A stretch of 64,000 nt of DNA from Piezodorus guildinii (GCA_023052935.1 CM041294.1:18252635-18316634); one strand, 5' to 3'. Shown: positions 1-11,066, counted from the first letter of the stretch. Numbers and translations are program-made. Notes: generated by a model from the sequence alone, not told the origin.

Positions 1-320
1 TTAAAAGATAAATAGAATCTATTGTGCAGTAGACGGTTGAGGTCAGAGTTAATAAAGTAATCAAGTATTCAAATTGAAGGCTATTCATGGAATAATAGAT
101 GAATCAAAACGATTTCTGAATTATACTGCCTCTAAAGAGTTCTTACCTTAAAATGGGAAAATGGAAGGGTGCTTTAAAAAAGAGATAACCTAAATTACAG
201 CTAGAATAGCAAGCTTCTAACCGATAACCTCTTCCTCATGCAGAAAAAATAATAATAATCTATAAATATCTCTAAAAGTAAAACATTTTCATTTAATTAA
301 ATATAAAAGAAATATTTCAT

Positions 321-355
<35 letters not shown>

Positions 356-827
356 AGAAGAAGATATAGAAGAGCCTTTTCGAAAAACGTCTCTCGGATA
401 AACAGAAGAGCTAAAAATAGTATGTTTTTTTTTATTTGCTTTTTATTAATTCGGAAAAAAAAAATAAATTAAAAAAAAAAATTTCTGTGGGAAACTTGTA
501 GATCGGGTGGGAATCCTCGGAAATCGCAGCTCTACCATTTGTCAATGCACGTTAAATTACTCTGAGGCCACTCTTAGATTTCCTATTATTATGACTGTTC
601 TTTTCGTTTCAATGTCAAAGTACCGTCTAAACACTTTATGAACGTAAGGCAGTTCCTTTTCTCTTTACATTTGTCAATATAAAGTATCGACAAGTATAAT
701 GTCTTGTCCTGTAAAGTAATAATCGCATGAAAGAAAATTGAAATATTAATCCAAATTAAAAAAATGAGCTGAAAAACACAATACTTCAACGGAAAGATGA
801 ACACTATATAAACTTTGAATATTTAGT
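1..827. other. AT-rich non-coding sequence with an A-run
   Basis: No gene is recognised. A run of about 35 A bases near 319-352 is followed by AAG/AGA repeats and may be the tail of a decayed retroposon, but no matching element body or duplication was found. The short open frames here look random. Confidence 0.4.
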
Positions 828-839
828 AATACAAAAACA
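828..839. repeat. Left TSD of LINE A copy 1
   Basis: The 12-mer AATACAAAAACA occurs here and again at 1632-1643, directly flanking the LINE copy. This is a typical LINE target-site duplication. Confidence 0.8.
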
Positions 840-1631
840 TTTTTTTTTTTTTAAATATTTATTTATTGAAATTTACAACTGTAATTTATATTACAACAAG
901 TAAATATGCTAAAAGAAAAATCACATGAGACAGACTTGTTGAGGAGACAGAGCCATGAAGCATCCAGTAACTATTTTAAACAAGAAGGTCTCGAGGCCAT
1001 CTTCTTTTTAGACTAGTGGGTTGGAGAGGGAATGGAGTTTGCCATAGAAGGATTGATACCTAGTTCGGGCCAAATCAGCAACATATGGAACATTTAGGTC
1101 TTTGTGGATGATTTTATTTGTGACAAAGTAAGGAGCGTTGAGGATTTTAGGAAGGATTTTGCATTGTAAGGATTGAATACGGGAAGAATTCGATGGTTTA
1201 GTAGAGCCCTAAAGCTCAACTCCGTAAGTCCATATAGGCCGTATGATGGTCATGTAGATGAGCCTTTTGTAGTCAAGTGGAAGGTTTGAGCGTCTGTCTA
1301 GTACGTGTTGAAGTAATCGAAAGCGGCGAGCAGTTTCTTGTCGATTCAGTCTTGTGTGTGGATTCCATGTGAGACGTTTGTCAAGGAGCAGTCCTAGGTA
1401 GCGGATCTGTTCAACAGGGACAAGTGGGATATTATAAAAGGATACTGTGGGACAGGACATTGGCTTGCGACGAAGGGTAAAGGTTATTTGATGGGATTTG
1501 TTGGAATTTATTTCAATTCTCCAATTCTGACACCATATCTCAATATCTCTGATGTGGGATTGAAGGGTTTGAGAGGCTACAGTTGGATCGTTATTGACTG
1601 ATAACACACAAGTGTCATCAGCATAAGTGGA
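840..1631 (-). mobile_element. Jockey-like LINE (family A) copy 1, 5'-truncated
   Basis: Read on the minus strand, this is the 3' part of a non-LTR retrotransposon. It starts just at the YADD catalytic motif of the reverse transcriptase (about 1612-1625) and runs through the thumb and connection region (motifs RYLGLLLDKRLTW, NLPLDYKRLIYMTIIRPIWTYG), a 3' UTR and a poly-A tail seen as the T-run at 840-851. A stop follows the WTYGVEL stretch, and a frameshift or deletion lies near the C terminus, so it is dead. A perfect 12-bp TSD flanks it. The protein resembles the Jockey clade (known for the family); the copy count is seen directly in this window. Confidence 0.85.
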
Positions 1632-1643
1632 AATACAAAAACA

Positions 1644-2344
1644 CTAAAACTAAAAAAATGGACCGTAATCAAAAGTTTTTAACGACGCTTTTAAGCTCAC
1701 CTATAAATACTCTCACCCAGATAGTATTTCCTTGTAGTGATTCCATCGCCTAAAAAGTACTTACAAGACTTTTTGGCGGAAAGGCGTTTTATTCAAAAGT
1801 TCAAGATCTCAGTAGAAGCCATTTATTATGAATACTTCTCACCTAAGAAACTTTACTTTTAGCAGAGATGACCTGTTAAGAACATCAACGATTTTTTTCT
1901 ACCTTGCTAAGAACGTACATCACATAAATCCCTTTCTTCCGAGAAATTTTGCTTTTTCACCCCTTCCAGGTTTCCAAAACATCCCAAAAGTCTTTCTTCA
2001 TTACTTGGACTGTACCATGAATTTCATAAAGGATACGAAACCGTAGATTGAGAGTCTTCCAAAATTCTTAGTATTACATAAACTGCTAAGCCTCAAAAGA
2101 ACCCAACTCACAATGGGTTATATATTTCTCAGTATATTTCTTTCAATCTACAATAAGATGACGGGTTTTACACCATAAGTATTAAATTCCATTTATTGTA
2201 TTGTTTTATTCGTATTTAACTTAAATGATCGTATTGTATTATTAGTTTAGGACTAAATAACCCTAGTAGTTGAAAAGCCTTTATGTTACAATATAAATAA
2301 ATAAATACGTTATATTAGTCTTGAAAATGAGAGGGAAAAAACGA
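1644..2344. other. Unassigned AT-rich sequence
   Basis: No recognisable protein, RNA or repeat. A 72-codon open frame at 1828-2046 has no motif I recognise and is probably chance. Confidence 0.4.
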
Positions 2345-2857
2345 AACGTCGATTATATTTTTTCTAAATATATTTCTATTAAAATTTACAACTGTATATT
2401 ACTATACAGCAAGAAATATGTTGTTAAAAGATAGAGTACATGAAAAACATGAAGAAAAATTGCCCATTGGCAGCACTCTAGTTGTCAATCTAAACAAGAA
2501 GGACCAGAGGTCATCTTCTCTTCAGACGCCTCAGTGGATTATCAGGAATTGAATAGGTAGCAATGATTGAAACTAGTGGATTAGAGTGCGAATAGAATTT
2601 GTCATGGAAGGAATGATACCTGGTACGGGCCAAATTGGCTACATATGGAACATGGGGGTATTTATGAATGTTTATTGTTTATTCGTTTTATCATTCATTT
2701 ATTTATGAATGATTTTGTTTGTGACAAAGTAAGGAACGTTGATGATTTTGGATTGTAAAGATTGGATCCAGGAAAAATAGGATGGTTTAGTAGAGCCCCA
2801 AAGCTCAACTCCGTAGGTCCAGATAGGCCTTATGATTTCATGTAAATGAGTCTTTTT
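2345..2857 (-). mobile_element. LINE A copy 2, 3' part (split by Helentron-like copy a)
   Basis: Minus-strand 3' UTR and C-terminal RT coding remnant of family A. Homology stops at a T-run at 2853-2857, where Helentron-like copy a begins. It resumes after that element at 3912, in register with intact family members, so the two pieces are one interrupted LINE. Short direct duplications in the coding part show decay. Confidence 0.75.
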
Positions 2858-3107
2858 ACTTTCACTTACTATATATAGTAAACTTCCCCTTACTATAGTT
2901 TAAGGGTATAATAATAAACCTATAAAGGTTTATTAACATAAATAAAATCCACAGTATCTCTTTAATTTCATCAACGATAATTTTTACTTTACTTACTAAT
3001 ATGGAAAGAGGAAGTATTGCGATCGTGAAAATTTTCGAATTCCAGTTTTCAACGGAAATACACGTTTTAGGGTCTCCTGAGTACAAATAACCACGTCCCG
3101 AAAAAAG

Positions 3108-3155
<48 letters not shown>

Positions 3156-3905
3156 TAACTCCCGGGCAGAAACGGTAAATCCTATGAAACTGAAATTTCA
3201 TATTTAAGACAAATATACGCCCGAGACGTTACAAAACCTTTTTCATCAAATTGAGCTTACCAGAAGAGCCACTTTATACCATGCATTTTGTACCTTTTTT
3301 CGTTTTTCTCAAAAACGGTTCCGACGATTTTGATTAAACTCGCTAAATCGATGTATAATTTAATGGGCTTTAATATCATTTAGGTTTCCTTTGGATTAAA
3401 AGGGTTTGACAGGGGTTTAATTGCCGATATTTTCTTTCTCTAATACGTAAAAGTACCTTTATATCGGTGGATTCTATAAAAGTAACTATATTATCTTGGT
3501 ACCACTGATGAAAAACAGGTAAATACATAAATTGAATGAATTCGATACCCAAATAAAGGAAAAACTGAAAAAAATTATTTTTTATGCAATGTTTTGTTTT
3601 TGTACATAAGAACAGCAATTTACATGTATGAGATACCGTTGGAAAGCTTGAGATTTTAGAAAAAATATTATCTTATACACAAGCTTTTAAAAGTTAGTAG
3701 AGAGTGACGAAAAGCCAATAAAACTAAGTGATTATTTTAGATAATAATACAATAGATTTTTTAATAAAACACATGTTTCTATATAAATTCCATTTAATTA
3801 ATTCTTTAATTGTTTCACTAATTTTTATCTCTAACTGTATTTAAAAATTCTTTAATTGATTCTAAAAACGGAGGTAAGTGAAAGTCGTGTGTTGCCCGCC
3901 CCAGA
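2858..3905 (-). mobile_element. Helentron-like repeat, copy a (full length)
   Basis: Member of the 12-copy family in this window. The plus strand starts with ACTTTCACTTAC, then an 18-bp hairpin region (CTTACTATATATAGTAAG, from about 2865), a GT microsatellite at 3111-3154, and an AT-rich core. The inverted 12-mer GTAAGTGAAAGT lies at 3874-3885, followed by about 20 terminal bases ending CCAGA next to T's. By analogy with Helentron/HINE elements the biological 5' end would be the right-hand one, whose minus strand begins TCTGG, so I assign the minus strand. No transposase is encoded. The class is inferred; the repeat itself is certain. Confidence 0.75.
3111..3154. repeat. (GT)n microsatellite inside copy a
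   Basis: About 22 GT units. The same position holds 3 to about 20 GT/AC units in the other copies, so this is a variable microsatellite characteristic of the family. Confidence 0.9.
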
Positions 3906-3911
3906 TTTTTT

Positions 3912-4228
3912 AGTTAAGCGAAAGGTTAGAGCGTCTGTATAGCAAGTGTTGTAGCCGAAAACTTCCAGCATATGCTTGTCTTTTCAGTCTTGTATGCGGA
4001 TTCCATGAAAGGTGTTTGTTGAGCAGGAGTCCTACATCAGATCAGTTCAACCGGGACAAGCGGAATATCATTAAAGGGCACTGTAGAACAGGATGTCATA
4101 GGTTTTCGACAAAGGGTAAAGGTAATTTGGGATTTATTGGAATTTATTTTAATTCTCCAAATCTGACACAATACCTCAAGGTCTCTAATGTTGGATTGGA
4201 GAGTTTGAGAGGCGGTTGTTGTCAACTA
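3912..4228 (-). mobile_element. LINE A copy 2, 5' part
   Basis: Continuation of the split LINE beyond Helentron-like copy a. The minus strand encodes a decayed RT segment from ASQTLQSNIRDLEVLCQ through the region corresponding to YLGL and LTW. Frameshifts and a deletion near the YLGL position show it is non-functional. Confidence 0.75.
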
Positions 4229-4569
4229 TATATATTTAAAAGGTGTTAACAGATTAAAAAGTGATTGTAAGAATTAAATGTTTAATAAAATTTTTAAAAA
4301 AACATGGAACTTCTTTTAAACATCATAAGTTAAAAAAAAATTAAGATAATATCTATAATTAAAATTCTTCGTATATTGCCATGAAAACTTAATCAATAAT
4401 AGCCTTAATGTTGTAAATGATGCTGATGCTTAATTACTTTTCTTCGATGACTAAATTCAATCGCAATCTAACCGTTTGAGTCTTTCCTTTATCTGTGATT
4501 TCATGCAATCTACTTTAGGAATATTCTGAATTAATGGGTGAAGAAACCTCTCTGTGAAGGCACTCCTGG
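4229..4569. other. AT-rich spacer, perhaps LINE 3' UTR at its right end
   Basis: No gene seen. The last roughly 130 bases adjoin the hAT MITE and continue beyond it toward a minus-strand LINE end, so they may be that LINE's 3' UTR. Confidence 0.35.
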
Positions 4570-4577
4570 CGTTGAAG
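4570..4577. repeat. 8-bp TSD of hAT MITE (left)
   Basis: CGTTGAAG is repeated exactly at 4921-4928 on the other side of the element. Confidence 0.85.
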
Positions 4578-4920
4578 TAGGGGTGGGCAATATAGAATGA
4601 CGATTATCGGATCATTCGATTATTTCAACGATTCGAATTAATCGATTATCGGATTAATCGGTTTGGAGAAACCAATGATCATTCGAACTAAGTTGTTTAA
4701 CGATAATCGAGGGATTATAAGGAGCTTGGATAATCGAACGAGCTTTTTTTTTTTTTTATATGCATATTTGTACCTAGGCTCAGCCATTATAAAGACGGGA
4801 ATTGTGGCATATCGGCATCCAGAAGCATACTAATCATTCGATCATCAAATCATTCGATTATTTTAATAATCGAAGTCCGATCATCCGATTATGACGATCA
4901 TTCGATAATGCCCACCCCTA
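4578..4920. mobile_element. hAT-type MITE, 343 bp
   Basis: The ends are TAGGGGTGGGCA and TGCCCACCCCTA, a perfect terminal inverted repeat of 12 bp, flanked by an exact 8-bp TSD (CGTTGAAG). Those two features together are diagnostic of hAT elements. The interior contains many copies of the short word ATCGATTA/CGATTAT in both orientations, and no transposase frame. It is a non-autonomous element needing a hAT transposase from elsewhere. Confidence 0.88.
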
Positions 4921-4928
4921 CGTTGAAG

Positions 4929-5222
4929 ATCTCTGCTAAGGAGGTAGGTCTCTGCTTCAGAGGCGTTTCAGTCTCCTTGGTGTGTTTTGTGGTTGTTTGT
5001 CTGTCAGTAATGTTTGTACCAGTAGGTTTGGATGCCCAGCAAGTGATTCGTGAAAAGGTTTGTAGTATTTTTTAATGACATCCGTTACGATTGGTATACT
5101 GAGGTATTTGTGTAAAGATTTATTGATATGTAAAAACGGACAGTGAATAATGAAGCGGAGGAATTTAGACTGAAAGATTTGAATTTTTCGAAAGTTTAAT
5201 TTTTTACATGAGCCCCACACCT
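4929..5222 (-). mobile_element. LINE RT C-terminal fragment (relative of family A)
   Basis: The minus strand encodes about 87 residues (4957-5220) with MWGSCKK, SKFLRFIIHCPF and NTPRRLKRL. These align with the WGSTKPS, SKILRKILNAPY and NPPRRLKRR motifs of family A at the RT C terminus, but at a divergence that marks a separate LINE family. It is 5'-truncated, with the 3' UTR to the left interrupted by the hAT MITE. Confidence 0.65.
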
Positions 5223-5942
5223 AAATACCGTACATGATAGGTTCGATAGTCGATCATTCAGATTTTTTTCCAATATAGTGGGAGATGAAAATGATTTTTT
5301 TTACGATAAATTAAGAAATTTCATTCGAGTGATAGTAATGGGTAGTTTATTTAAACTTATGCTATTATAACATTATTTATTTTATTTTCCGGCCTGCCCT
5401 GCCTGTTAGGCAATAATGGTGTTATAACATTTTAATTAGATTGATAAGATGTTTTTTGTAATTTTCACTTGCTAAACTTTTTTATATTTTTATATCGTTA
5501 TTATTGATTCGCTTAAATCAAGTACCCAGCTTATCGTCAAAGTGCATCATTAATCTTCTACGATTTTCATAAAAAGAAAAAAAAAATCCTACAGTGCTTT
5601 TACTCCGCTGACCAGAAACAAGAGACAAGAAAAAAAAAACGACGGAGGACTATCAGGATGAGTAGAACCGAGAGGACGATTAGGTGAAATCTGCTCAGGG
5701 CAGGGAGGGAGAGAAAGAAAGATAATGGACAGAGGCTTCTTTGACCTCCCAGCCGTCGTTGAGTATAATCTACCCTCAATTACAACTAGGGCTAATACCA
5801 GTACTCTATAGCTCGGTCCTAGGGCACTTGTTATAATCCTACCATTTCGAATAATTACCTCCCTCCGCCTTATATCATTCAACTTCACCGGGCAATATTT
5901 TTTACTGCTATCTTCTTATTAACTATAAACTTATGTAATGTA
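5223..5942. other. Unassigned sequence with a GC-richer patch
   Basis: Mostly AT-rich. The patch at about 5585-5890 is less AT-rich than its surroundings and open for 99 codons on the minus strand, but the product is not recognised and has no domain I can name. It could be the body of an unknown repeat or single-copy DNA. Confidence 0.3.
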
Positions 5943-5953
5943 TAATCAAGATT
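5943..5953. repeat. Left TSD of LINE A copy 3
   Basis: TAATCAAGATT occurs here and at 6968-6978, flanking the LINE copy. Confidence 0.8.
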
Positions 5954-6967
5954 TTTTTTTTAATATTTGTATTGAAATTTACAACTGTATTTTGTAATAC
6001 AACTAGTAAATATGCTGGTAAAGATAAAATACATGAAAAAACATGAAGAGAGACTGTTCATTGGCAGCACTCTAGTAGTCCAAACTAGAAGGTCTCGAGT
6101 CCATCTTCTTTTCAGACGCCTCGGAGGGTTATCAGGGATCGAAGAGGAAGCTAGGGTAGAAACTAGTGGGTTGGATTGGGAATGAAGTTTTGCATGGAAA
6201 GATTCATACCTGGTTCGGGCCAAAACAGTAACATAGGGAACATCAAGATCTTTGTGGATGAGCTTATTCGTGACAAAGTAAGGAGAGTTGAGGACTTTAC
6301 GCAGGATTTTGGATTGTAAGGATTGGATACGAGAGGAATCGGATGGTTTGGTGGAGCCCCATAGCTCAATTCCGTAAGTCCAGATAGGTCTTCTAATAGT
6401 CATGTAGATGAGTCCTTTGTAGTTAAGTGGAAGATTAGAACGTTTGTCTAGTAAGTGTTGAAGTAGTCTAAAACGTCGTGCAGTTTCTTGTCGTTTCAGT
6501 CTTGTATGAGGGTTCCAAGTAAGGCGTTTGTCAAGGTGCAGTCCTAGATATCGGATCTGTTCAACCGGGACAAGAGGAGCATTGTTGAAGGAGAGAGTAG
6601 GGCAGGATGTCTATGGTTTACGACGAAGAGTAAAGGTTGTTTGATAGGATTTGTTGGAATTTATTTCTATTCTCCAGTTCTGACACCGTACTTCTAGGTC
6701 TTTGATGTGCGCTTGAAGAGTTTGAGAGGCGATAAATGGATCATTATGAAGTGATAATACGCAGGTGTCATCAGCATAGGTTGAAAGGAAAGTGTTGGGA
6801 TGGGTTGGGATATCAGCTGTAAAGACTGTGTAAAGAATAGGTCCCAGGATACTGCCTTGAGGAACACCAGCAGACTGAGTGAAAAGGTATGAGTAGAAAC
6901 TATTGTGATTTATTTTGAAGGATCTGTTTGAGAGGTAAGATTGAATAATGAGGAGGAGGGAGGAATT
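5954..6967 (-). mobile_element. LINE A copy 3, longest RT remnant
   Basis: The best-preserved family A copy, about 1.0 kb and 5'-truncated, with an 11-bp TSD and a poly-A tail. Read on the minus strand it encodes the RT palm from about 6960: AGVPQGSILGPILY (motif B), then STYADDT (catalytic YADD, about 6775-6790), RYLGLHLDKRLTWNPHTRL, the thumb, WTYGIELWGSTKPS and the C terminus PPRRLKRRWTRDLLV. One in-frame stop sits at the KPMTSCP position (TAG for ATG, near 6612), so it is a pseudogene. The endonuclease and N-terminal RT are absent. Jockey clade by similarity of the RT motifs. Confidence 0.88.
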
Positions 6968-6978
6968 TAATCAAGATT

Positions 6979-7137
6979 AAATGTGAAATAACAGAAAAGT
7001 CTTGTATTTTTTTTCTCGATACATTAAGTTTAAACCTTTAAGATTTGAATCCTAGTTTACAACGAAAAGAAACATTTTGAAAAAATTGTAAATCATAATT
7101 CCTATTAAAATAATTAACTGAATACATATATATTCAA
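6979..7137. other. AT-rich spacer
   Basis: Nothing recognised. Confidence 0.4.
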
Positions 7138-7537
7138 TTAATTCAGACGTCCATGAATAGCTCTGACTTTTCTTCTGAAGTCTTGATTTCTTATTTTCCA
7201 CTTCTCTGCCAGAACACCATATTTACCAGAGGTCTTGATGTTTTTTAGTGCCGCTATTATTTCGTTTATCTCCTCCTTATCTGGGGGTTCTGATTCCATG
7301 TTTTGTGGTGCGTTTCCCTTTTTTAATATTTTTTCCCTAGGTTTTTTCGCAATTGAGAAGCTCTTCAAAGTAGTCTGCTAAAAATCCGCAGTTTTCCTCG
7401 TTGTATGGTGCTAGTGCCCAGTCTTTTCTTTTGACTACTACTCCTGGGGGTGTATTATATCCTCTAGCTTTGTCACTAATGGCCTTGTAGAAGAGTCTGG
7501 TGTCGTTTTTCCTGAAGTTTACTATTTTCGGTGGCAT
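7138..7537 (-). pseudogene. LINE ORF2 linker upstream of the RT (fragment)
   Basis: Two overlapping minus-strand frames, 7337-7537 and 7138-7368, encode a segment typical of the region between endonuclease and RT in non-LTR elements. Visible motifs are TRLFYKAISDKARGYNTPP, then ENCGFLADYFEELLNCE, then PPDKEEINEIIAALKN followed by a KTSGKYGVLAE motif. The frame change within the overlap is a frameshift. The catalytic RT core is missing. The clade is uncertain (RTE/CR1-like style). It lies near a plus-strand RT piece at 7985-8680, possibly of the same family in inverted orientation. Confidence 0.6.
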
Positions 7538-7560
7538 AAAGGGTAATAAAGTAATTCACT

Positions 7561-7984
7561 TAAAATAAACATTTATTTATAAAATAGCATTCATTATTAT
7601 TAAACATCAAAATACAAAGTGAGGCATTGTTATTATCGAGAATACTGAGGTTCTATTTACCACATTATATAACATATGAGTACCTTTGACAGATCTGTAT
7701 AATTGTTCCCTGGCTTGACCCCCGACATGGCTGAACTTCCTCCTCCGAGCTCCGACTCCTTAGGTACTTCTCTATCCCGGCACTAGCAGTGGCGGGGTAT
7801 ATTTTTTTCATAGCCCTTCTATGAAACGTTTTTGCTAGTAGCCCGGAAACTGTTCTATTTGAAATGATTCTAAATTACGTCTATTCCTCGTAGTATTCTC
7901 GATACATAGCAAGTAGGACCAAAAAACAAACAACCTAATAAAATTAACACTTAAAAATACAAAATCAAAAGTTAAATTCCAAGG
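7561..7984. other. Unassigned interval between inverted LINE fragments
   Basis: Contains a GC-richer stretch at about 7690-7800 with no recognisable product. It may be further decayed LINE sequence. Confidence 0.3.
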
Positions 7985-8680
7985 ACCGATCAGCAGATCC
8001 TTCCAGATAAAAACAGGACTAAGACAAGGAGACAGCTTGTCACCAGTACTATTTAATAAAGTACTGGATAAATCATGAGAGGGTTTTGGAAAATAAATAA
8101 TGCAGGGGCCGTGGTAGGAACCAAGAAAAAACACATAAAAGTGAGTTTGCCTGGCATTTGCAGACGATCTAGCCCTCCTGGCGGAAACGGAAGAAGAGGC
8201 AGTTAGTCAAGTAAATACCCTAAAAGAAATAGCAGAAAAAGCAGGCCTACAAATTTTCTGCGAAAGGACAGAGTTTATGACGACAGAGAAAACCCACGGC
8301 AAAAAATAATAGAGACAAAATATGGGCAAATAAAAGTTACAAATAAATTTAAGTATCTGGGAGAAACAATAGGCAATAACAGTCTGGAGAAGGAAAGCAT
8401 GAAAGAGAGAATCACAAAGTTGGAAAAGTTAAGCTTTGCAAGAGGCAACATTTACAATAAGAAGAACCTATCCTCTAACGCAAAAATCAAGCACTAGAAT
8501 ACGATGATAAAACCAGTAATAATTGTACGGGATAGAAACATCATGTCTCCCCAGCCTAGAAAAATAACTGAAAATAGAGAAAAGGATCCTGAGGAGAATC
8601 TATGGGCCCGAAAAAACAAAGGAAGGCTATAGGTTGAGACCTAACCAGGAAATCTACAAGGGGTAAAAGACATGATACCG
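7985..8680 (+). pseudogene. Degenerate LINE reverse transcriptase fragment
   Basis: The plus strand, read across several frameshifts and stops, gives IKTGLRQGDSLSPVLFN (RT motif B), then AFADDLALLAETEEEA (catalytic FADD, near 8157-8170), then KFKYLGETIGN and a thumb-like stretch (SMKERITKLEKLSFARGN). This order is the palm and thumb of a non-LTR RT, closest in style to RTE/CR1-like enzymes. At least two frame changes and several stops make it non-functional. Confidence 0.75.
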
Positions 8681-8689
8681 CTTGAATAA

Positions 8690-9034
8690 TCTTTATTTTA
8701 CAATTAATTCATAAAATTATATTTTTTTCGTTGGATAAGTTGTCATGGACTTAAGTCGTAATTTTATTTCATTATTTCACTTACCTTAACCACTCATCCA
8801 TAACAAAAGAATTAAACCCTAACCGTGGCTATTATTAAAAGCCACGTTCCCAATCGTTAAAATATTTGTACCAATGAGATTTTCCTGAAACTACAGTATT
8901 GAGATATCATTTAAGAATATTTCTTACAATTTTCAAATAAATAGGAGTCTGGTGGATAGAGCACTAATATAATATAAATCCTGACTGTGGAAGAATATTA
9001 TTTATTCTGTTATTTCAGCCGTGAGGTGGTTCTG
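8690..9034. other. AT-rich spacer
   Basis: No gene or repeat recognised. Confidence 0.4.
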
Positions 9035-9171
9035 GGGTATGGGGACCCTCCTGGTGCAAACCCTCGCAAAAACTCTCGGCCGAGATCACGCTCATCCGCC
9101 CAAGTATTTTACCTATTTTTAGGTATCCACTTTATAGAGGTCGGGTTTGCCCCAGGAGGGTCTTCATACCC
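9035..9171. repeat. Inverted repeat with 29-bp arms
   Basis: The arms are 9035-9063 and 9143-9171, matching at about 26 of 29 positions in inverted orientation, with a 79-base loop. The loop contains the palindrome CTCGGCCGAG. A 91-codon open frame spans it but has no recognised motif. It may be a foldback element or a structured part of an unknown repeat. Confidence 0.6.
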
Positions 9172-9879
9172 ACATTCCACACCATTTGTTATTCGGGTTC
9201 TACGTATCATGAAACGTAAGTCCTTAAAATTTGCGAGTGGGGTCATTTTATTTATTTTTTGATCGATTACAAAGAATTATTATTGAAAATCATAAACCGA
9301 AAACAGTACTAATATCAGTATAACAAACAAATATTTCCTTCTTTTGTTGTACTTTCAGCAATTAAACGCTCATACCAAAGCGTTTTAGAGGCGATTTTCG
9401 AACATTATGATTTTCAGACCTTTATGTTGTTGTTTTTTTAATATCCCGTAAAATGTTCCGTTGGACTATTGATCGATAATTTATCACTATAAAAATATCC
9501 TGTTTTGTGAGCATTTAGAAGTTGACTAGCAACACCGAAAACCGGAAATTAAAACAGTGAGGACTCATTTCTGGCAAAGCGTGAAGGGCAGCAATGCCAA
9601 TAGCAATCCCGAGCCAATTCCAATCCGGGGCCAAATTTATTAGGTTTGTGGTTCCTGTTGTGTCAGTTAAGGTGCAACCTCCGATATTTGGACTCTCATA
9701 TTGGACGGGTGGAAATAGAACAATGGGATAGCTCCATTATCAATACTAATAATAATAATGTAAAAATAATAAAAGCAGTATATACTGTGGAAGGATGATA
9801 TGAGCTGACAATGGCTTCTTCAATACTAAAAAGACTAAAGCTTTATAATTTAAATTAATTTAATATTCAAGCCAAATTC
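9172..9879. other. Unassigned sequence
   Basis: AT-rich apart from a patch at about 9590-9730. No recognised product or RNA. Confidence 0.35.
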
Positions 9880-10690
9880 TTATTTATTTGATCACTGACA
9901 GAGTTAGGCTCAAGGGCTACAATATGGAGAATTGATAAATACAGAGAAGGGATATCCATCTTTCTAGGTAAACATACTTCAGTCTTTCAGGCTGAAGTAA
10001 TGGCGATAAATGTTTATGCTCAAACCCTAATTTCAGAAGGGATGAGAGACAGGCTTATAAATATCCATACCGATCGTCAAGCTGCTATCAGAGCTCTGGG
10101 TTGCTATATTACTCGGTCCAAATTAGTAGAAGAATGCAAAAGAAATCTCAATACGCTTTCCCTACTGAATAAAGTCCGAGTTTAGCGGGTGCCTGGTCAC
10201 TCAAGCATCTTAGGCAATGAGAGAGCTGATTGGGGGTTCTGCTCAGTTACCCTTTATACCTGAACCTGTGTATGGAATAAGCCTTAGCTATGTTAAAGGT
10301 TTGAGCAAGGTGGCTGCTGGCAATGGATCCAGGGAATACTGGAGGGATACTAGAAAGCAGTATCACTATAACATGTTTCTGGAAGGACCCTGCAATGAGA
10401 GAAGTTGTGCACTACTCTCAATGGAGAGGATAACTCTGAGGAGCGTGACAAGACTGTATACAGGACACTCAGCTTAACAAGCATCTCCACAATATGGGGT
10501 TAGATTACTAGGATACGGTTTTATCATTTTAGCAGCGACCTTATTATATATCTAAAGTTGTGTGAACTGATTAACCCCTATAGTTTAGTCATATTCACCA
10601 AGGCACTAGACCTGTATTAACATGAGAATGGATGGCGCACAATGGGCCTAATAAGAAGCCGCGGTGCTCAAGATAAGCCGTAAAAAAAAT
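9880..10690 (+). pseudogene. LINE RNase H domain and C terminus (decayed)
   Basis: The plus strand encodes an RNase H-like segment: VFQAEVMAINVYAQ (carries the catalytic Glu), INIHTDRQAAIRAL (catalytic Asp, normally DSQAA), VPGHSSILGNERAD (normally the last Asp region), followed by GSAQLPFIPEPVYGIS and TLRSVTRLYTGHSA. This is the arrangement of LINEs with a C-terminal RNase H (R1/I groups). Stops at VRV-stop-RVPGH and after TGHSA, plus a frameshift between 10185 and 10217, inactivate it. The DTDGS start of the domain is not visible. Confidence 0.75.
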
Positions 10691-11066
10691 TAAGCCAATC
10701 ATAATTTTCTGCTTCTTCGACAATTAAAAAAGGAGTATCCATTAATTTAAAAAAATGTATGTATATTTTGGATTTAAGGATCTTCGGAGCTAATTCTTCA
10801 AGTACTCGATTATTCTATAAAAATTCAATAGATTTTAAAATATAATGTTCCTTAATTAGTAATGAATTAAATGTTGCTGATTTGACCCGAACCATACCGT
10901 AACGATTATTTCCTTTAGTGGCATGCCCTATTTGAACTAAAGTAAAGATGAAAAAGTTTTACATTCTTACCAGCTCCTACTAAACCAAACAGGGTCAGTC
11001 TACCAATCCATTCCAAGTAGGAACAAAATCTAGATTCATTCTATGAGACATTCACAAAATGATTTT
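10691..11066. other. AT-rich spacer
   Basis: Nothing convincing. A short stretch near 10873-10905 resembles the family A words for LNVADLARTR and may be a tiny LINE relic. Confidence 0.3.
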
